The notes beneath the pieces were generated by a model. That model saw only the letters and a list, made by a program, of their open reading frames with translations, ran no database searches and was not told where the DNA came from. Of a stretch of DNA of 64,000 nt, positions 40,001-53,857 are shown piece by piece. Position numbers and translations under genes: made by a program. Position 1 is the stretch's first letter, and each line of letters begins with the position of its first letter. Origin of the DNA: Todiramphus chloris collaris (Eukaryota; Chordata; Aves; Coraciiformes; Alcedinidae); the NCBI GenBank assembly GCA_025345505.1, contig JANVCC010000073.1:10835108-10899107 (forward strand). Direction: 5' to 3'.

Positions 40001-42396
40001 GCAGAGGAAGGAGGTGATGTGGACTTTATTGTGTCAAGAAAAAATGGCAAAATGATTGAGCCTTAAAAATATCATTACATATATGCATCATGGTGATGAT
40101 GATGAGAGCCAGAGATCACTAAATCTATTGTCATTTCTGTCAAGAGCATCTTTCATAAATAAGAAAGAAAAAAAAAATTGAATATATAAACAGTTTTTTC
40201 TTGTCCTTGTCTTAAAACAAGCTAGAGTGAAAATCATCACAAAACTACACTGACATTATTTAAATGAGCTATAGAATGTACAAACAACTATGCTCTGTTA
40301 GATTTACCTACAAGTGAAATTAATTTCTGTTTAAGACAGACAATAGAAAAGGAAAGTCAGCCACCAGGACACAAAGTACAATTGTCATGTTTTTGCATTT
40401 TTGATAAGGTGTTTAAATTTGATGTCACCAGAATTTTTAACAACTACAGGACTAGCTAATTTTACTATAACATACCCAGGTTTTGCAAGAAATGTCATTT
40501 GAATAAGAGCCCATCAATACATTAAACGAGAGATATAAAATGTAAGGATTATAAGGGTTTTCAAATGTACATATTTAATGCAAAATATGAAGCACAACAA
40601 AGAGAGGTAAAGCTAAAGCATTTGACAGACCTCATGGTAAACCACAAATAGGCAGAAAAAGTTATTAATCATACTCTTGGAAAAATCAGGCTCAGTGTAC
40701 CAAGACTAGCAACATGAGCCAGCTTATGATGAATTACTGTTTCAGAAACTTCTATTAAAAATGGACAGGTTACTGCAGAAAATTAGCAAGTATGAGTAAT
40801 ATGTTTTCCTTTCAAGTTCTGTCGGCTTCTTTCCCCACTTAGCTCTCATTCATCTTAAAGGAAATTTCTCCTATCAACTATCAGGAGAGATTCTCCTCCA
40901 GGAAAAAGAAATCTTGCACAATTTGCCTACCTCTTACGGTTATGAGAAAATCTTGCATACAAGGCCCTGGTTTGTGTTAGACCTTCAGTAGAATTTCTGT
41001 GCATACCTGCACACATGAACAGATCTCTTGTAACTTGAGAAGAAAAAGGTATGCCAGGTGTGCACCCAAACTACCTTGCCCTGCTGCTTTTAATGGTGCC
41101 TCAAAGATTCTGATAGCCTGTACAAGTGGGCGAAGCCTTTAAGACTAGGTCTGTTCCAGGGAAGCCTGCCCCAGGAAAAGAGAAATGCGAAGATGCTTAA
41201 AGCTGGTTTTTAATGCAGCCTCCCTCCAACAGAGAATTTCTTGCATTGAGGGATGATATCTGAGAGTTCCTCCTTTAATAAAAGGGGACACAGGATTCCT
41301 GCACTCTTTTTCTTCCTAAGAGATAGGAATTTAAAGCTCCATCTCTCTGCATAGGTATTTCTTGATGTCTGATCCTGATCCCAGCACAGCTGACTGAAAG
41401 AGAGCACAGCCAGAACATTGGAGTGGCATTTTAAATCCTCTTACCACAGCAGGACTCCTCATATATGCATTCTGCACTTTGTATCTGCTCTCTTTCACCC
41501 TTGCTTCCTTGCAATAATAAGAATAAATTAATGCACTGTGAGAATGACTAAAGGCATTGTCCATTACCCCCCTTTTCTTGGACTCTGCAGTAAAAATTAT
41601 TCATATACCAAACTGTTTCACTTCTTATGCCTTTATTTCAAGGCTAGGGCTTGCAGTATTTTAGACCAGCTTGGTCTCCCTAATACTTCTAATGTAATAT
41701 TTACCAAAGCAAAGGCTATATTTGCCCAGGGACCCTCACACTTCCTTCTCTATTCTATTTCCTGTTTGTATCTAGCAAGATAATTTCAAGAAGAAGCCAA
41801 ACAACATGCTAATATTTTTTTGTCAAGTTTTTAAATTCACAAACCCTTGTGGTGTCCATTTACTCACTGTGGATATGATTTAGAATAAAAATAATCAAGC
41901 ATTTATTTCATTTTAATAAGAAATTTAGTGTGGTTTCATAAGAGGGCTGAAACAAAATAGAGGCCATGTGGATGACAATTCAAGTGTTTTATATACACAT
42001 TAAATGTTATAAAACTTCTAAATGAAGTCATCTTCTCCTGGGTTTTCTGAACTTCTTTTCATTTAAGGACTCTATTTGGAAGTCTTAAAACACATCTTTC
42101 CAGCCTGTTTCTTATGATCACTGTAGAACTTCTTGCTTCTGAGAAATTACTATTTGTTTAGCCATGTATGTGTGCTGGTCTGATAAAAAGTAAAATGCTA
42201 TAGTATATGAGATCAGGATATAACCTCTGTAGGAGGGGATTTCCACCATACAGAGTGTCTGATCTGAAGTCATCACTCTGTCCTGTAATAGTATTCATGC
42301 ATACATACAATGAGCCACCAGGGAACTAAAGACCTGAGGGTGAATGTCAACCTTTGCATGTGTGCCAGTGAGACTCGTTTACAACTAGAATAGTAT
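34067..42396. other. AT-rich stretch without recognised genes or repeats
   Basis: No gene, RNA or mobile element is recognisable in these 8.3 kb. Open frames reach 117 codons (34701-35054 minus) but show no conserved motif. A short A run lies at 39253-39265. Confidence 0.5.
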
Positions 42397-42980
42397 TGTG
42401 CTTTAACCCCAGCTGGCAACTAAACCCTGCACAGCCATTCACTTACTCCTCACCCCCTAGTGTGATGTGGGAGAGAATCAGATGGATAAAAATGAGAATA
42501 CTCATGGGTTAGATAAAGACAGTTTAACAGGTAAAGCAAAAGCCTCATGCACAATCAAAGCAAAACAAGGAATTCATTTGCTGCTTCCAGTTGATAAGCA
42601 GGTGTTCAGCCATCTCCAGGACAGCAGAGCTCCATCATAATCTGGTAAGACAAACGCCATAATTCTGAAGGTCCCCCCTTCCTCCTTCTTCCCCCAGGTT
42701 TATACACCATGTATGAGATCGTATGGTTTGCAATATCCATTTGGTTAGTTGGAGCCAGCTGTCCCAGCTGTGTCCTCTCCCAAATTCTTGTGCACTCTTA
42801 ACCCACTCACTGGTGTGGGGGGGTGAGAAGCAGAAAAGGCCTCAATTCTGTTTAAGCTCTGCTCAACATTAACAAAAACATCCCTGTGCTACCAACACTG
42901 TTTTCAGCACAAATCCAAAACATAGCCCCATATTAGCTACTATGAAGAAAATTAGCTCTATCCCAGCCAAAGTCAGCACA
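42397..42980 (-). mobile_element. Solo LTR, bird ERVK-type (second family)
   Basis: Read on the minus strand it begins TGTGCTGACTTTGGCTGGGA and ends with TTAAAGCACA, so its termini form a TGTGCT...AGCACA inverted repeat. A TATAAA box lies on the minus strand at 42699-42704. It is about 584 bp long, with no primer-binding site or internal region on either side, so it is a solo LTR. The flanks (TAGTAT and AATGGT) do not form a clear target-site duplication. It is related by eye to the shorter LTR at 52497-52902. Confidence 0.8.
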
Positions 42981-45900
42981 AATGGTCTGGGTGTAATTTG
43001 TATTTCATGAAAAATGCTTCTTTTAAATAGAAAGTAAAGCATTAGCTAAATTGATTTTATGACACATATAATTATACTAAGTATGATATTCAAATAATGA
43101 CTATTAGTACATGCTCTTTGTTGCATAGGATTCTTTCACATCAGTAACTTTGACTATTAACCTTTAATTCATAAATCTTTGCACATGCTAGATAAGTAAC
43201 AGAAACCATAAAAAGCATACAGTATTATAGTAAATTTAGACTCCCTTGATCATATATTGGGTAACGTGTATACATAGCACAGATTTATACGAAATGGACA
43301 CTGTGTCTTTTCCCACTTGGTGTTAAACCTGGAGTATAAGAGTACTTCAATCTCATACTTCAGCAGAGTATTAAAAGGTTTATCAATAATTATCAATGTG
43401 AACACTGTACATATATTCTGGTGCTACCTGAAGAGATATTTTCCTCTTTTTCCACTTCCCTCATGACAATCTCTTGGTCTACCAGCTTTCAGTAACTGTA
43501 AAATATGAAATTGTTACTTTGATTTATAGTAAATCCCTTATCTCTCTGTGACTGTCAGGTCAACTGCTTGTCAGTCCTCAGAGACAGTGAACTTCTGAAA
43601 ATTTAACACATTAATCCACAGGTCTTTCATATTTCTGGATACTCCCAGGAATATCTAATGAATATGTATGTCACTGGTATAATAGACTTGCACATGTTTA
43701 TGGCTTTTGGGCTTAATTATTATGTCATGTATCAAGTGACAAAGTTCTGTAAAAGTTCCAACTGGAAGAAGGCTCAGCAGCCCATCTGCTGCACAGCACA
43801 GATCACTGATCGGGTTTTTGCCCTGTGTTCTAGCTTTTACACCAGCTCCCATGGAAATCTCTTTTTCTCAGGAACCTAGCCTTGGACCCCTTCAAAGCCT
43901 TCTTCCATCACAAATATGTAACCCACCACAACTGTCTTCTCCCAAGCAATGCAACTGCCAGCTCCCATTTGAGCAGAGTCTCATGTTAGACCAAGTCCAA
44001 TACAGGCACCAGGAGTCTGACCTTAACTTCTGAACAGATAAACAAGCCCAAAGACCATATAGGACTCCATCCAAAATAGGAAGGATGGTGCTAAAGGGGG
44101 ACTACTATGTGGGGAAGCTAGGGAGTTCTAGTTCCTGCTTTTTTCAGATTTACTATAGGATATTGGATAAATTATTTAGCTTCATCAATGAAGCGAGGCA
44201 ATACTTATGTTGCTCTAAATAGAATCAGGAAACTTCTATGACAGGTAAAGAAGGAAACGTACAAACTGTGTAACATTATTTAGCTGTCTCTGACTCACAG
44301 AAATTTCTGCAGTAATTGAAGAGCAAGGCCATCAGCATTTATTTTCCAAGACAGTGTAGTATTTACCACATTATTCACCATGCAACATACTTCATAAAGT
44401 ATTTAAGCATCCTTAGACAAGGAGAGACAACACTAGGCCTACAGAAATGCTAACGAAGATCACATTGTGTTTTTCAGGAAATAGAGCAAGTTATTTATTT
44501 AGCCTCCTCATGCCTTCTTGAAAATCTCAGTATCTACTTGCATCCTTGTCTTCTCAAATGCCTTTGAAAAACCAATCTCATGGCTAAGTCTCCACCACTT
44601 TGAGTGCACAGACACTCCTTATGTACAGATGCTAAAATCATGGATTTGTGTACTCTTGTGAAAGACCCTGAATGAGTTATGTACCACAGGTGAGCACAGA
44701 TGAATTAAATAGTCATTTTGTAGATGGTATATGCCATACTGACACATGCACCTTCTGTTGTTACAAGTCACCACAACGATAAGCGATTACAAATAAAAGT
44801 TAATGAAAACTACATATTCAGTTTGAATCTGTTGTCCACACATTTTGTCTCTGGACAGAAATTACTCATTCTTACAGCGAGTGCATTGCTTGCTTATTGC
44901 CGTAACCTCACAGCAGCATATTCTGGTTATAATGCAGTACCGAAAACAAACACATAAACAGTAAAACCCCAGCTGGAAACAATATTGAAGCATTTAGCAC
45001 ACCAGACAAAGACCACATGGCTTCATCTCCCTCAACACAGCAGAACCTATTACTGGATACAATCATTAATAAGCTAATGACAGACCTTTAACCATCCAAC
45101 AAGGTTTTCTGAAAGATATAGACTAGTTATTTTCTTTTTAAGGTTCAAATCATTCAAATACCTAAAATCTTTAAACACTTCCGGTACATGCCAAATTCAC
45201 TGCAACTCCCAAGCAGTAAAAGTTGTACACAGACCTAAGTACTACTGCAGAACCAAGTGCTTAGACAACTACTTGGAGACACGTGCACTACCTAACTTCA
45301 GGTACCTCACTGAAGCTGACTAGAACAAGACACTGGAATTCCTATATGGTCAGCAGAGAAGGATCCAAGCTAAGTGGGATAAAAAAGGTTCACAGAAAAA
45401 TTTCATTTCTCTTATAGCAGCACACCAGTTAAAGAGATCCACTTACCACTGCCTGAAGCGTGACAAAGATAGGAGAAAAAAACCTACATTATCTGTGGGC
45501 AGATCTTGACAGGATTTTCTGCAGGACTTCACACTGTAATCCCTTCTCCTTCCAGACTCCTGTCCTTTACATAGGCATACTGCTATTTGTGGGCCAGAGG
45601 ATGAGTTTCAGCAAAAGAAAATACTTTGCAGAAAGCATTGCTAGAACTTTGAATTTCAGAACTTTGTGAAGGGGCCCACACATTGCAAATGCAAAGCCAA
45701 GCCATCTTCATATACTAATAGCAATTCTTGTCAATGCTATGAAGGGAGATTCTCTAAGAAAAGAACACGTTCAGTCATTAGCCCTTTAATTAGTTTTTCT
45801 CACAGGTCTATTCCCTGACTGCTGTAAAATGATGACAAGAAAGAAAGCCACATATGTTTTGGGGCTTGGTACTGAATGAAAGATATAGTCCTTCACTGTG

Positions 45901-47569
45901 ACTGGAGGTAAAAATGCGTGCTCTGTAAAAAGTCATCTGTCCATGACAAGCAACTTTCTGGCTTGGGCTGGCAAAGAGAGAGAAGCCATGATCACACACT
46001 GAAAAATGTGACAGAAAGGATCTAAGGAGGGAAAAGGTCCATTTAAGATCAGAGTCATTCTTTGCATCAGAACAAAAGGTAAATGAACTCACCATAAGCA
46101 ACTACATGCTACAAAACCAGATGGTAATTTCTAATAGAAATTAGGTCTGCAAGCGTCTTTCAACATGACAGTTGAGCAAAAAATTAACTAGTTTTAAATT
46201 TTTTGACATGCTTATATGAAAAATATGTCTGTGATATAGGACATTTGGATTTGGCTTCCTCTATGTCTCCTCTGGGCAGAAGAACTATAAACAAATAAAC
46301 AGTTATTTTAAAAGAGAGAGTTGGAAATAGGGAGCATAACATAAAGCAGAAAGTACAGGTGCTAGCAAGAACAGACAGACTTGTTGTCCTCACTCTGCTA
46401 CTGAGACACCTCTAAAAAAACTCTGGAATTTGGTTTCCAAGAAAACTCCGTTGTGGAGGGTCCAATTCTCAGTAGGGTTGCAATATTATTAAGGTGCTCT
46501 GAGAGTCTTAATCATTGACAGCATGATCCTCTGGGAGTCTAAAGTACATAGGCTTATGAGTTTACTTCTAAATTTTAGTAGACAGTGCTAAGTGATGATG
46601 AATACATCAAAAATTACTTTATTTTGTACTGTGAGAAAAAATCTACCAGCTCAGGGTTTGGGGTTTTTTTAGATGTTATTAAATTATTATCTCTTAATAA
46701 CTTAGGAATCACCCACAGTATGATGCCAAATCCTTTCACAAACATAGGAGAAAATAAACATAATGCCAAGTGCCTTAAGCATTGAAAGATTAAGGTCTAT
46801 TACAGATTCTGAGACAAACAATTGCTAGTTTTTTTGTGTGCACTGACGTTTTTAACTCACATTTCAAGTGGAATCAGCGCCATTAAAGAGTTTTCTTAAC
46901 TAGATTTCCTCCCACCTGAACATTTTTGATTGAAAGACAAACTTCTTAAATTGTTTGACTCAAAAAACTTTCAAGCAAAAATTTACAACTGTTAAAATGA
47001 TTAAGTTCAATAATGTTTTAAAAATTGAAACAAATTTGTAATGCCATTTCTTTTTAATATGTAGTAAAATTATGGTCTTTTTTAAAAAGTTAAAATGGAA
47101 ACAAGAGTGTTGTAATTGTTTTTAGACAGGGTTTAGGGAATGAAGAGTGTTCATAGGAAGTATAAAGTTTTTATTTTCTATCCCAGTCCATGAGTGAGAT
47201 ACAGAAAGTATTTTCCAAATTTTGCTTCAAAAGAGAACCAGTTATCACTGCAATTTATAGTCCACCTTTACATTTAAAGACCTCAAATCTTCCAGTATCT
47301 TAACACAGTGTTTTACAACGCAAAGGTACAGTCTTCTTCCCATTAATTCAACAAAATAAAGAATAAAGTAATCATTTTTATCTGATCAGCTTCCCTCTCA
47401 TTCTCAATTGGTTTCACTCATCTAGCAAAGGAGCTTAGCTTCCTGCATTCTTTGAAATAGACCTCATCAGAAAGTGGACAAAATATCTGATGATTTCATA
47501 ATGACTATAATAACTATAAAAACACTTGGCTTTCCGGCAGTTAAGCAGACGTGACTATCTATGTTGATT
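42981..47569. other. AT-rich stretch without recognised genes
   Basis: No gene, RNA or mobile element is recognisable. The open frames at 43658-44074 and 45808-46101 are short and have no domain. Confidence 0.45.
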
Positions 47570-47975
47570 TTTTCCAACCTTTTGCCACCCACCAATAAAT
47601 TTTTCTGGCCATCTGGTACCCTCCCACTGTAACTCTTCAGTCACCTCACTCCTCTCCAAACTTGGCCTCTTGCAGGGTTATCTCTGCTCCAGCACCTGGA
47701 ATGCCTTCTCCCCCTCCTCTTTCACTGTCTTTAGTGTCTGCATAGTTGTTTCTCTCGCATGTTCTCACTCTTCTCTCTCACTGCAGATTTATTTCTTCCC
47801 TTTCTTAAGTATGTTATCCTAGAGGCACTACCACCATCATGCTTGGCTCAGCCTTGGCCAGCCATGGGTCTGCCTTGGAGAGGGAATGTTATTGGATGTG
47901 GGGGGAAGCTTTAGCAGCTTCACCCCTGTAGCTCTCCTGCTACCAAACCTTGCCACACAAACCTAATGCACACGC
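47570..47975. mobile_element. Probable degraded avian interspersed repeat (retrovirus-type)
   Basis: A GC-richer, pyrimidine-rich block that begins TTTTTCCAACC and includes CTTGCAGGGTTATCTCTGC, CTCAGCCTTGGCCAGCCATG and CTACCAAACCTTGCCACAC. The texture resembles a repeat seen many times in bird genomes, probably of retroviral origin, but I cannot assign it to a named family or set exact ends. No open frame is preserved. Confidence 0.35.
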
Positions 47976-49894
47976 ATTAAGTTGCAGTGCTGTGATGTAT
48001 TAAATTATTACAATTACTACTACATGCCTGTAGTAATTGCAGTAATTACTACAGCAGTTGTCCATATCTGCAGGAATTGAGTTTGACTTCTGATATATGA
48101 AGTAGTTGATACTGCAACACCTGCCTGCATCAGCATATATTGCTTTTCAACAGGGAGCTCTCAGAGAAGACTCTGTAAACAGCATTTATAAAATACAGAT
48201 GCTCTTGGTTGCAGATGCATTGAAGGAAGCTTAATAGCTTCTTGGATGGGTTAAGTGCTTGTGAACTTCCAAGATGATTTATCACCAGTAAAAAACAACC
48301 CATTTTGTAAAACCTATCTCCTACTAAAGAACTATTAAATGAAAAGCAGAGTTGGAGAAATTGTCTTCTCTATAGTTCTGTGTGGCTTTTTCTTTGTTTG
48401 TTTCTTTGTCACTATGAGCAATACAAACCTGGGCAATGAAATACCCTCTACTTGATGATTAATTTCATTTTTATTTTGAAAAGTAGCATGGATAGGTAAA
48501 TAAATTCTGGAAAAAAAAGGATTTGAATTCATGGCTATGCATAGTTTTTAAAAAAATTAAAGCAGAAGATTTATTCTTCTAAGTCAGTATGAATGCATAC
48601 ATTTGTATTCTCTTCTGCACAATTGACTGAACTTCACTATCAAAATGTCAAGGATAAATATCCTTCAAATTGTTCCATTAAAATGATGATAACCATAGTA
48701 ACGGTGTGTAGTTTGCTTATATCTTTTTTTCTTTTCATCCTTTTTGGCATGTATTTTTTGCAACAATGTTTCTGACAAGAGAGCTAAAGAAAAGTAAACC
48801 CTACCAAATTCATGTTTTGGATGTGGGTGTTCATAGCCTTCATTTGTTATGTAATTAGCTTTTCTTTGAGAATTTAAAGACCTGCTTGTGAATATGAAAT
48901 CTGAACAGTCCATTATGAAAGTATACTACCACTTACTGCACCCATCAGTACAGAGGGGATACTATCTACTGCTTGCTACCTTTTTTTCCCCAAGAAATTA
49001 TATGCATTTTTGTAAAAAAAAATCAGAATAGGGGAGAGTATGAAACCAGAAAATTATACAATTAAGTTAAAGATAATTAAGAGATCTAGATACACAGCCT
49101 TTGATTACTACCAATACAAATGGATCTGCTAAATCCATTTGTAAAAAAAAAAAATCTCAGTGCTTAAATAACACAAAATCTTGTGACAGTATTGTTAAGA
49201 CACTTCCTAACTAAGGAAGATAGATTTAGGACTCGTTCAATCATACTGAGTGTAATTCAAGGAAAAAGGTAATGTGCCAAAGGAGTGCTGAGGCAAGGTA
49301 GCCAACAGAGTGTAGAGGCCACAACAGTTGTGTATGCACACAACAGTTGTGTATGTTACAGAATCACACTACCATCAGCCCATTTGCACAATACATGAGC
49401 TGGACACAAGCTAAGTTTGGCCTTGACTTTAAGATTCGAACAGTCTGATTAAGGGTGAGAATTTAAGCCAAGGAACCTGAATTGTTCTCCCCTATCTTTA
49501 ACATTTCTGACAATCAGTAAGGCTGAAAGTATGGACACCATCCTACTACATCAGAACAAGCCTATCAAGAAAATACAGCACTGTAGTACCTACCTTTCTG
49601 CCAAAAAAAAGAATAGGCAAAGTTTGCATTCTTTTAGAATAACCAGATGAATTATCATTGTCATTTTATGTGTTTCCTTGACAGTGGGAAAGGAACAAAT
49701 CATGCTGTTCTATATAAACTATCTACAAGGACATGCGCTTCTGATCTAGTGTGTATATCTCCACTGATTTTGCTAGAATGACTAATTTGGCTGTGGTTTT
49801 ACTCTCTTGTTAGCAAACTATTAGACTGAAGACTGATGTGCATACTTATTTGTTCATGTACCAATGCAGCTCTCAAAAGGTGGATTATTTTGTT
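47976..49894. other. AT-rich stretch without recognised genes
   Basis: No gene is supported. It contains a 19-bp tandem duplication at 49321-49355 and several A runs. Confidence 0.45.
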
Positions 49895-49990
49895 GAATCA
49901 TAGATTGTTCTGGTTGGAAGAGACCTTCAAGATAATCAAGTCCAACTCTTAACCCAGCACTGCCAGATGAATAACTGAACCCAGGGCCAA
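49895..49990 (-). mobile_element. CR1 LINE 3' tail, minus strand
   Basis: The plus strand reads GAATCATAGATTGTTCTGG, then TTGGAAGAGACCTTCAAG and CCAACTCTTAACCCAGCACT, which is the reverse complement of a CR1 3' end. It is strongly 5'-truncated (about 95 bp). Confidence 0.85.
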
Positions 49991-52496
49991 AATAGCATGT
50001 TTAGGAAGGAAGCTTTTTTCTTATTTCCCTAGAAACCCACACAGGACAGTCACAATCTATTCTAATGCATTTAGATTAAAAATTCTATGTACAGAACTAC
50101 ATATGTGAGATTTGCAGCACTTCAAATGTATGTAATGCCTTGGAATATCAGTAACATTCAACTCTGAAGTTTGTGGTTAATGTGGCTATCTTGACATCTC
50201 TAAACTCCAATGATCTTTAATTTATGTGATTTTGACTAAAGATCAGAAATTAAATCTCATTAAGAATTTATTTAAGAAGACAAATTTGGCACTTGTTCTC
50301 TTTGTACATTATTCTTCAAATAGTGCAGGTAAGATGTTCTGGCTTTCATTCTGCTCACTTGGAACACTGTTTCCCTGAATAATCCCACTTCTGTCTGCCT
50401 TTGGTAACAATTCTATTCAGCATTTCTGTTGTGATATTTCATCCACCTATTTCAAAGTTAATCATAAATTCTTAATTGGGATAATCTGATCAAAAATACC
50501 ACCCTTCTCCACCTATCTTCTCATAGGAAACAGCATACCATGCTCAGTGAACCTGTCAGCAGCAGAATCAAGTTCTGTGGTGCAGGCTTCATTTGGTGGT
50601 TCTAACTGTAAAGTTAAATAGCTACTGATGAACTTGAGATTGAGTTCTAAAGCTGTTATTCCACATTGCTAGTAGTTCAGTATAACATACTTCATTTTCC
50701 AATTGCCCTACTCAGAATGGATATAAACCGAGGCAGCAGTACAGTGGCCTTGACATGGGTTTCCGTTCAAGACGTCTCTGCCTGAATTTCTAGAAACATA
50801 ATTATGGCATAAAACCATAAGAAAATGTTCTTTCATTATAATAAAAAATGTTTTCATAAACAACAGGGACCTATAGCTGTGTCTCTATAACTAAGATCAA
50901 ATTTTCTCAATATTTACTGTGAACCTATATAATATGAATGCAAGATGGGCACTATGGGGTTTGTGGCAACATGAATTCCTGTTTCATTTACTTGTCATCA
51001 CAAGAAAAACAAATTTATGAAAAAAAACAACTCAATGAAGAAACTCAGGCTGGATCAAAATTCTTTTTCCTGAGCCTGTGTTGAGATTGTGAGCTTACAT
51101 GTTTGTCTATATATTCTGTTCTAAGGTACGATGCTGGGATCTTACAGATCTGATTTCAGGGAAGGATTAAGAAGATGGTCAGGGAAATTCACAATCTACT
51201 TTGTTACTATCAAAAGAAAAAATGACAGTAACATATGCTGAAGGGCTTTCCTGATTCATGTAACATTTTATCCTTAAAGATTTAACAATTCTTTGTTGAG
51301 TTCCTTCTTGAGTTTGCAATCCAAAACATCACAATTTTCAAGCTTTGTGAAATACAGTACAGTTAAATCAACTAAATGCTTTTTTTTTATACTGCAGTCG
51401 ATTGCTTTCACTCTGCTGCAAAGTATTTGCAAAGGGTACACCATCCTTCTCAACAGTTATCTAGCATTTACTACAACATTCTCCATCTGATCAGAAACAG
51501 AGACCTTATGGATCTTTTACTCCTCTTAAACATTAATCTTTTGGTTAATAACACACTTTTCTCTTTTACTGGACCTCATAAAATAATGAAGAAAGAATGA
51601 CCCAACATCTCCATTTTTTAAGTGTTACATAAACACATTTTCATTGATATTTCATTGATATTCAAAGAATATTTTGCAGTAAAATCTCATTAATTCTTAT
51701 CTAATTAGAAGATTGATGTAGGTTTCTGTTATCTGTCATCAAACAATGAAAAAAAGAGAAAGTTGCTTTTACTTTCAATATGGAAGTGAAAGACTTCCCC
51801 ATAGAAATATTATTTTTCTGTGAAATAGTTACATATTGGTCTTACTATGTATCTGATGTTTTTGCATCATGTAAGCTCTTTTATCCCATCTGAACTTCTA
51901 GTGAACTTAAAAACATCTTAAAGACTCAAAATTGAGGAGGCTTTATCATATAATTGGATTACTTATTCCAGTGACTACAAATAACTGCCATCACTTAAAT
52001 AACTGGTTTTTTGGTTGTGTTTCTTCTTAGTGAGTTATTTTTTGTATTTTTTCCCCCTGCTTTTCTTAATTGTTTACAAAACATATAAAGTCTAACCAAT
52101 GCTTTGGGAACTTTTCAAGGACCCTTCTACTACTCACCCTATAGCAGCACATTTTCTGTCATAAAAATTAATCACATTTTCCCTTAATTCAAGCAAACAA
52201 ACTTGTTTTTCCCTATGACCAAGCTTTTCCTAAAAGTTCCAGAATAGACTGGCACTTAAACATATGACCTAATTTTTTCCTGTTTAACTGCAAAAGAGGC
52301 AGGAGGCGTTGCATGTCAGGTGCAAGACAGTAATTCCTTCTTTATAACACTTTTAAGTGGGTAAACTCCATATCTGAAAAAAAGAGACTGGTTTTGTTGC
52401 TGTTTTCTGAGTCATGATTGCACTCCAGATGGGTCTTGCAGCAGATGCATGCAGAGGCTGCACAGCAAGAGGTCCTGGAATCTTATTTTACAATGG
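49991..52496. other. AT-rich stretch without recognised genes
   Basis: No gene or mobile element is recognisable. Confidence 0.45.
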
Positions 52497-52902
52497 CGTC
52501 ATGGTTTAGACCCAGACAGGAGCTGAGCACCACATGGCCACTCATTCACTGATCCCCACCCCAAATGGGAAAGAGTAGAGGGAGAAAAATAGAAAACCCC
52601 ATGGGTTGAGATAAGGAGAATTTAATACAATAATGCAAAAGGAGGAGTAACAGCAACAGTAATGGAACAATACACAAAACAAGCAATAAAGAACAAACAT
52701 GAGGAATGGTGCTGACCCTGAGCCAGTCCTGTCCAACCCACCTGAGACCCACACTTTGCTCAGCCCAGACCCCTCACTTTTATATAGGGCATGATGTCAG
52801 TATGGTATTGAATATCCCATTGGCTGGTTCATTTTCTATTCTGGCTGTGGCCCCCTCCCAACTTCTGGTGAAAATTAACATCCTAGACAAGCCCATGAGA
52901 CA
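52497..52902 (-). mobile_element. LTR, ERVK-type, minus orientation
   Basis: On the minus strand the block starts TGTCTCATGG, has a TATATAAAAG box (plus coordinates 52777-52786) and, about 150 bases further on, a poly(A) signal ATTAAA (52621-52626). It ends in CTAAACCATGACG, where a final A seems to have changed to G. Promoter and poly(A) signal in this order support an LTR of about 406 bp. It is related to the LTR at 42397-42980. It sits 3 bp from the plus-strand LTR at 52906, so one may have inserted at the edge of the other. Target-site duplication is unclear (AATGG against CATGG). Frames at 52542-52754 are LTR sequence. Confidence 0.7.
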
Positions 52903-52905
52903 TGG

Positions 52906-53714
52906 TGTCCTGGTTCAAGTGGAAACAGAACTAATTCTGTTCAGTAATTTTACTTTCAGCTCAGTTCTTCTAATTAACTGCACTTTCTGAAGTTAGCAGC
53001 CTGTGTTCACAAACAGTGTCTGCTTCTAGCAGTGATAACACCTGATGTTTAGAGTTACTACCAAGGATTGGTATGCAGACCAAGGCCACTGCTGGGTCTT
53101 GTGTACCACACTGGGGGTTGCAGAAAGTGAAAGGCTGCACCTTCAGGGAGGAGTGGACAGGACAGGTAACTCTAAACTGGCAAATGAGGTATTCCATCTC
53201 ATATACACTATATTTGGTCTAGAGCTGAGGGACCTGGAGGGTCTTTGGGCTCTTCTCCCCTCTTGGACTGCCTTGCCAGCTTTTGCTTGGCTTGGCTCAG
53301 GTCCTCTTTCGGTTCCTTCCTTGGAGCATCCAAGGAGGATTCTGTCCGTTCTGCCTTTGATCTGGTCTGCATGTTCCTGACCCCAGTACCAGAATCCAGC
53401 TCCTGAACACAGCTCCCGTCTGCTGCGGGGCCCAGTCTGGGACTGTCCCAGTGCCTGCTCCACAGCATCAGTGGTGACGGTGATGGAATTACCATCAGGG
53501 GGGTTGGGTTTGATACTGGTTTTGTATATATTTGTATATATTCCATTTTTATAATTATTAATTTCATTTTCATTAAAGCTGTTCTAATTTCTTTTTCTAA
53601 TTGCTAAGTCTCTCTCCCTTATTCCCTTTCTCTTTCCCCTCTGGGGAGGGAGGGGGGTTAACAGAGAGCGTCTGTTATAGGTCTAGGGGGCTGCCCGGAC
53701 CCTAAACCTTGACA
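52906..53714 (+). repeat. 5' LTR of the truncated endogenous retrovirus
   Basis: The LTR begins TGTCCTGGTTCAAG and ends CCTTGACA, giving TGTC...GACA ends. TATA-like sequence (TATATATTTGTATATATTCC) lies at about 53525-53544 and a poly(A) signal ATTAAA at 53572-53577. It matches the solo LTR at 3886-4690 in inverted orientation along its length. Frames within it (53045-53380 plus, 53143-53463 and 53208-53573 minus) are not genes. Confidence 0.88.
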
Positions 53715-53721
53715 GATTTGT

Positions 53722-53739
53722 TGGCGCCCAACGTGGGGC
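53722..53739 (+). other. Retroviral primer-binding site, tRNA-Lys type
   Basis: TGGCGCCCAACGTGGGGC is complementary to the 3' end of the tRNA-Lys(1,2) type used by many class II retroviruses. It lies 7 bases after the LTR's CA end. In a working element this is where minus-strand DNA synthesis starts. Confidence 0.9.
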
Positions 53740-53857
53740 TCGATCAGAGCTCTAATAGATTGCCAAAATAGTTCAAATTCTGGTTCTCACACTTCAGAGA
53801 ATATCACCTTTTTTCCTGAGTGTCTTTAAGAATTGAAAACTAAAACAGACTGCCTAA

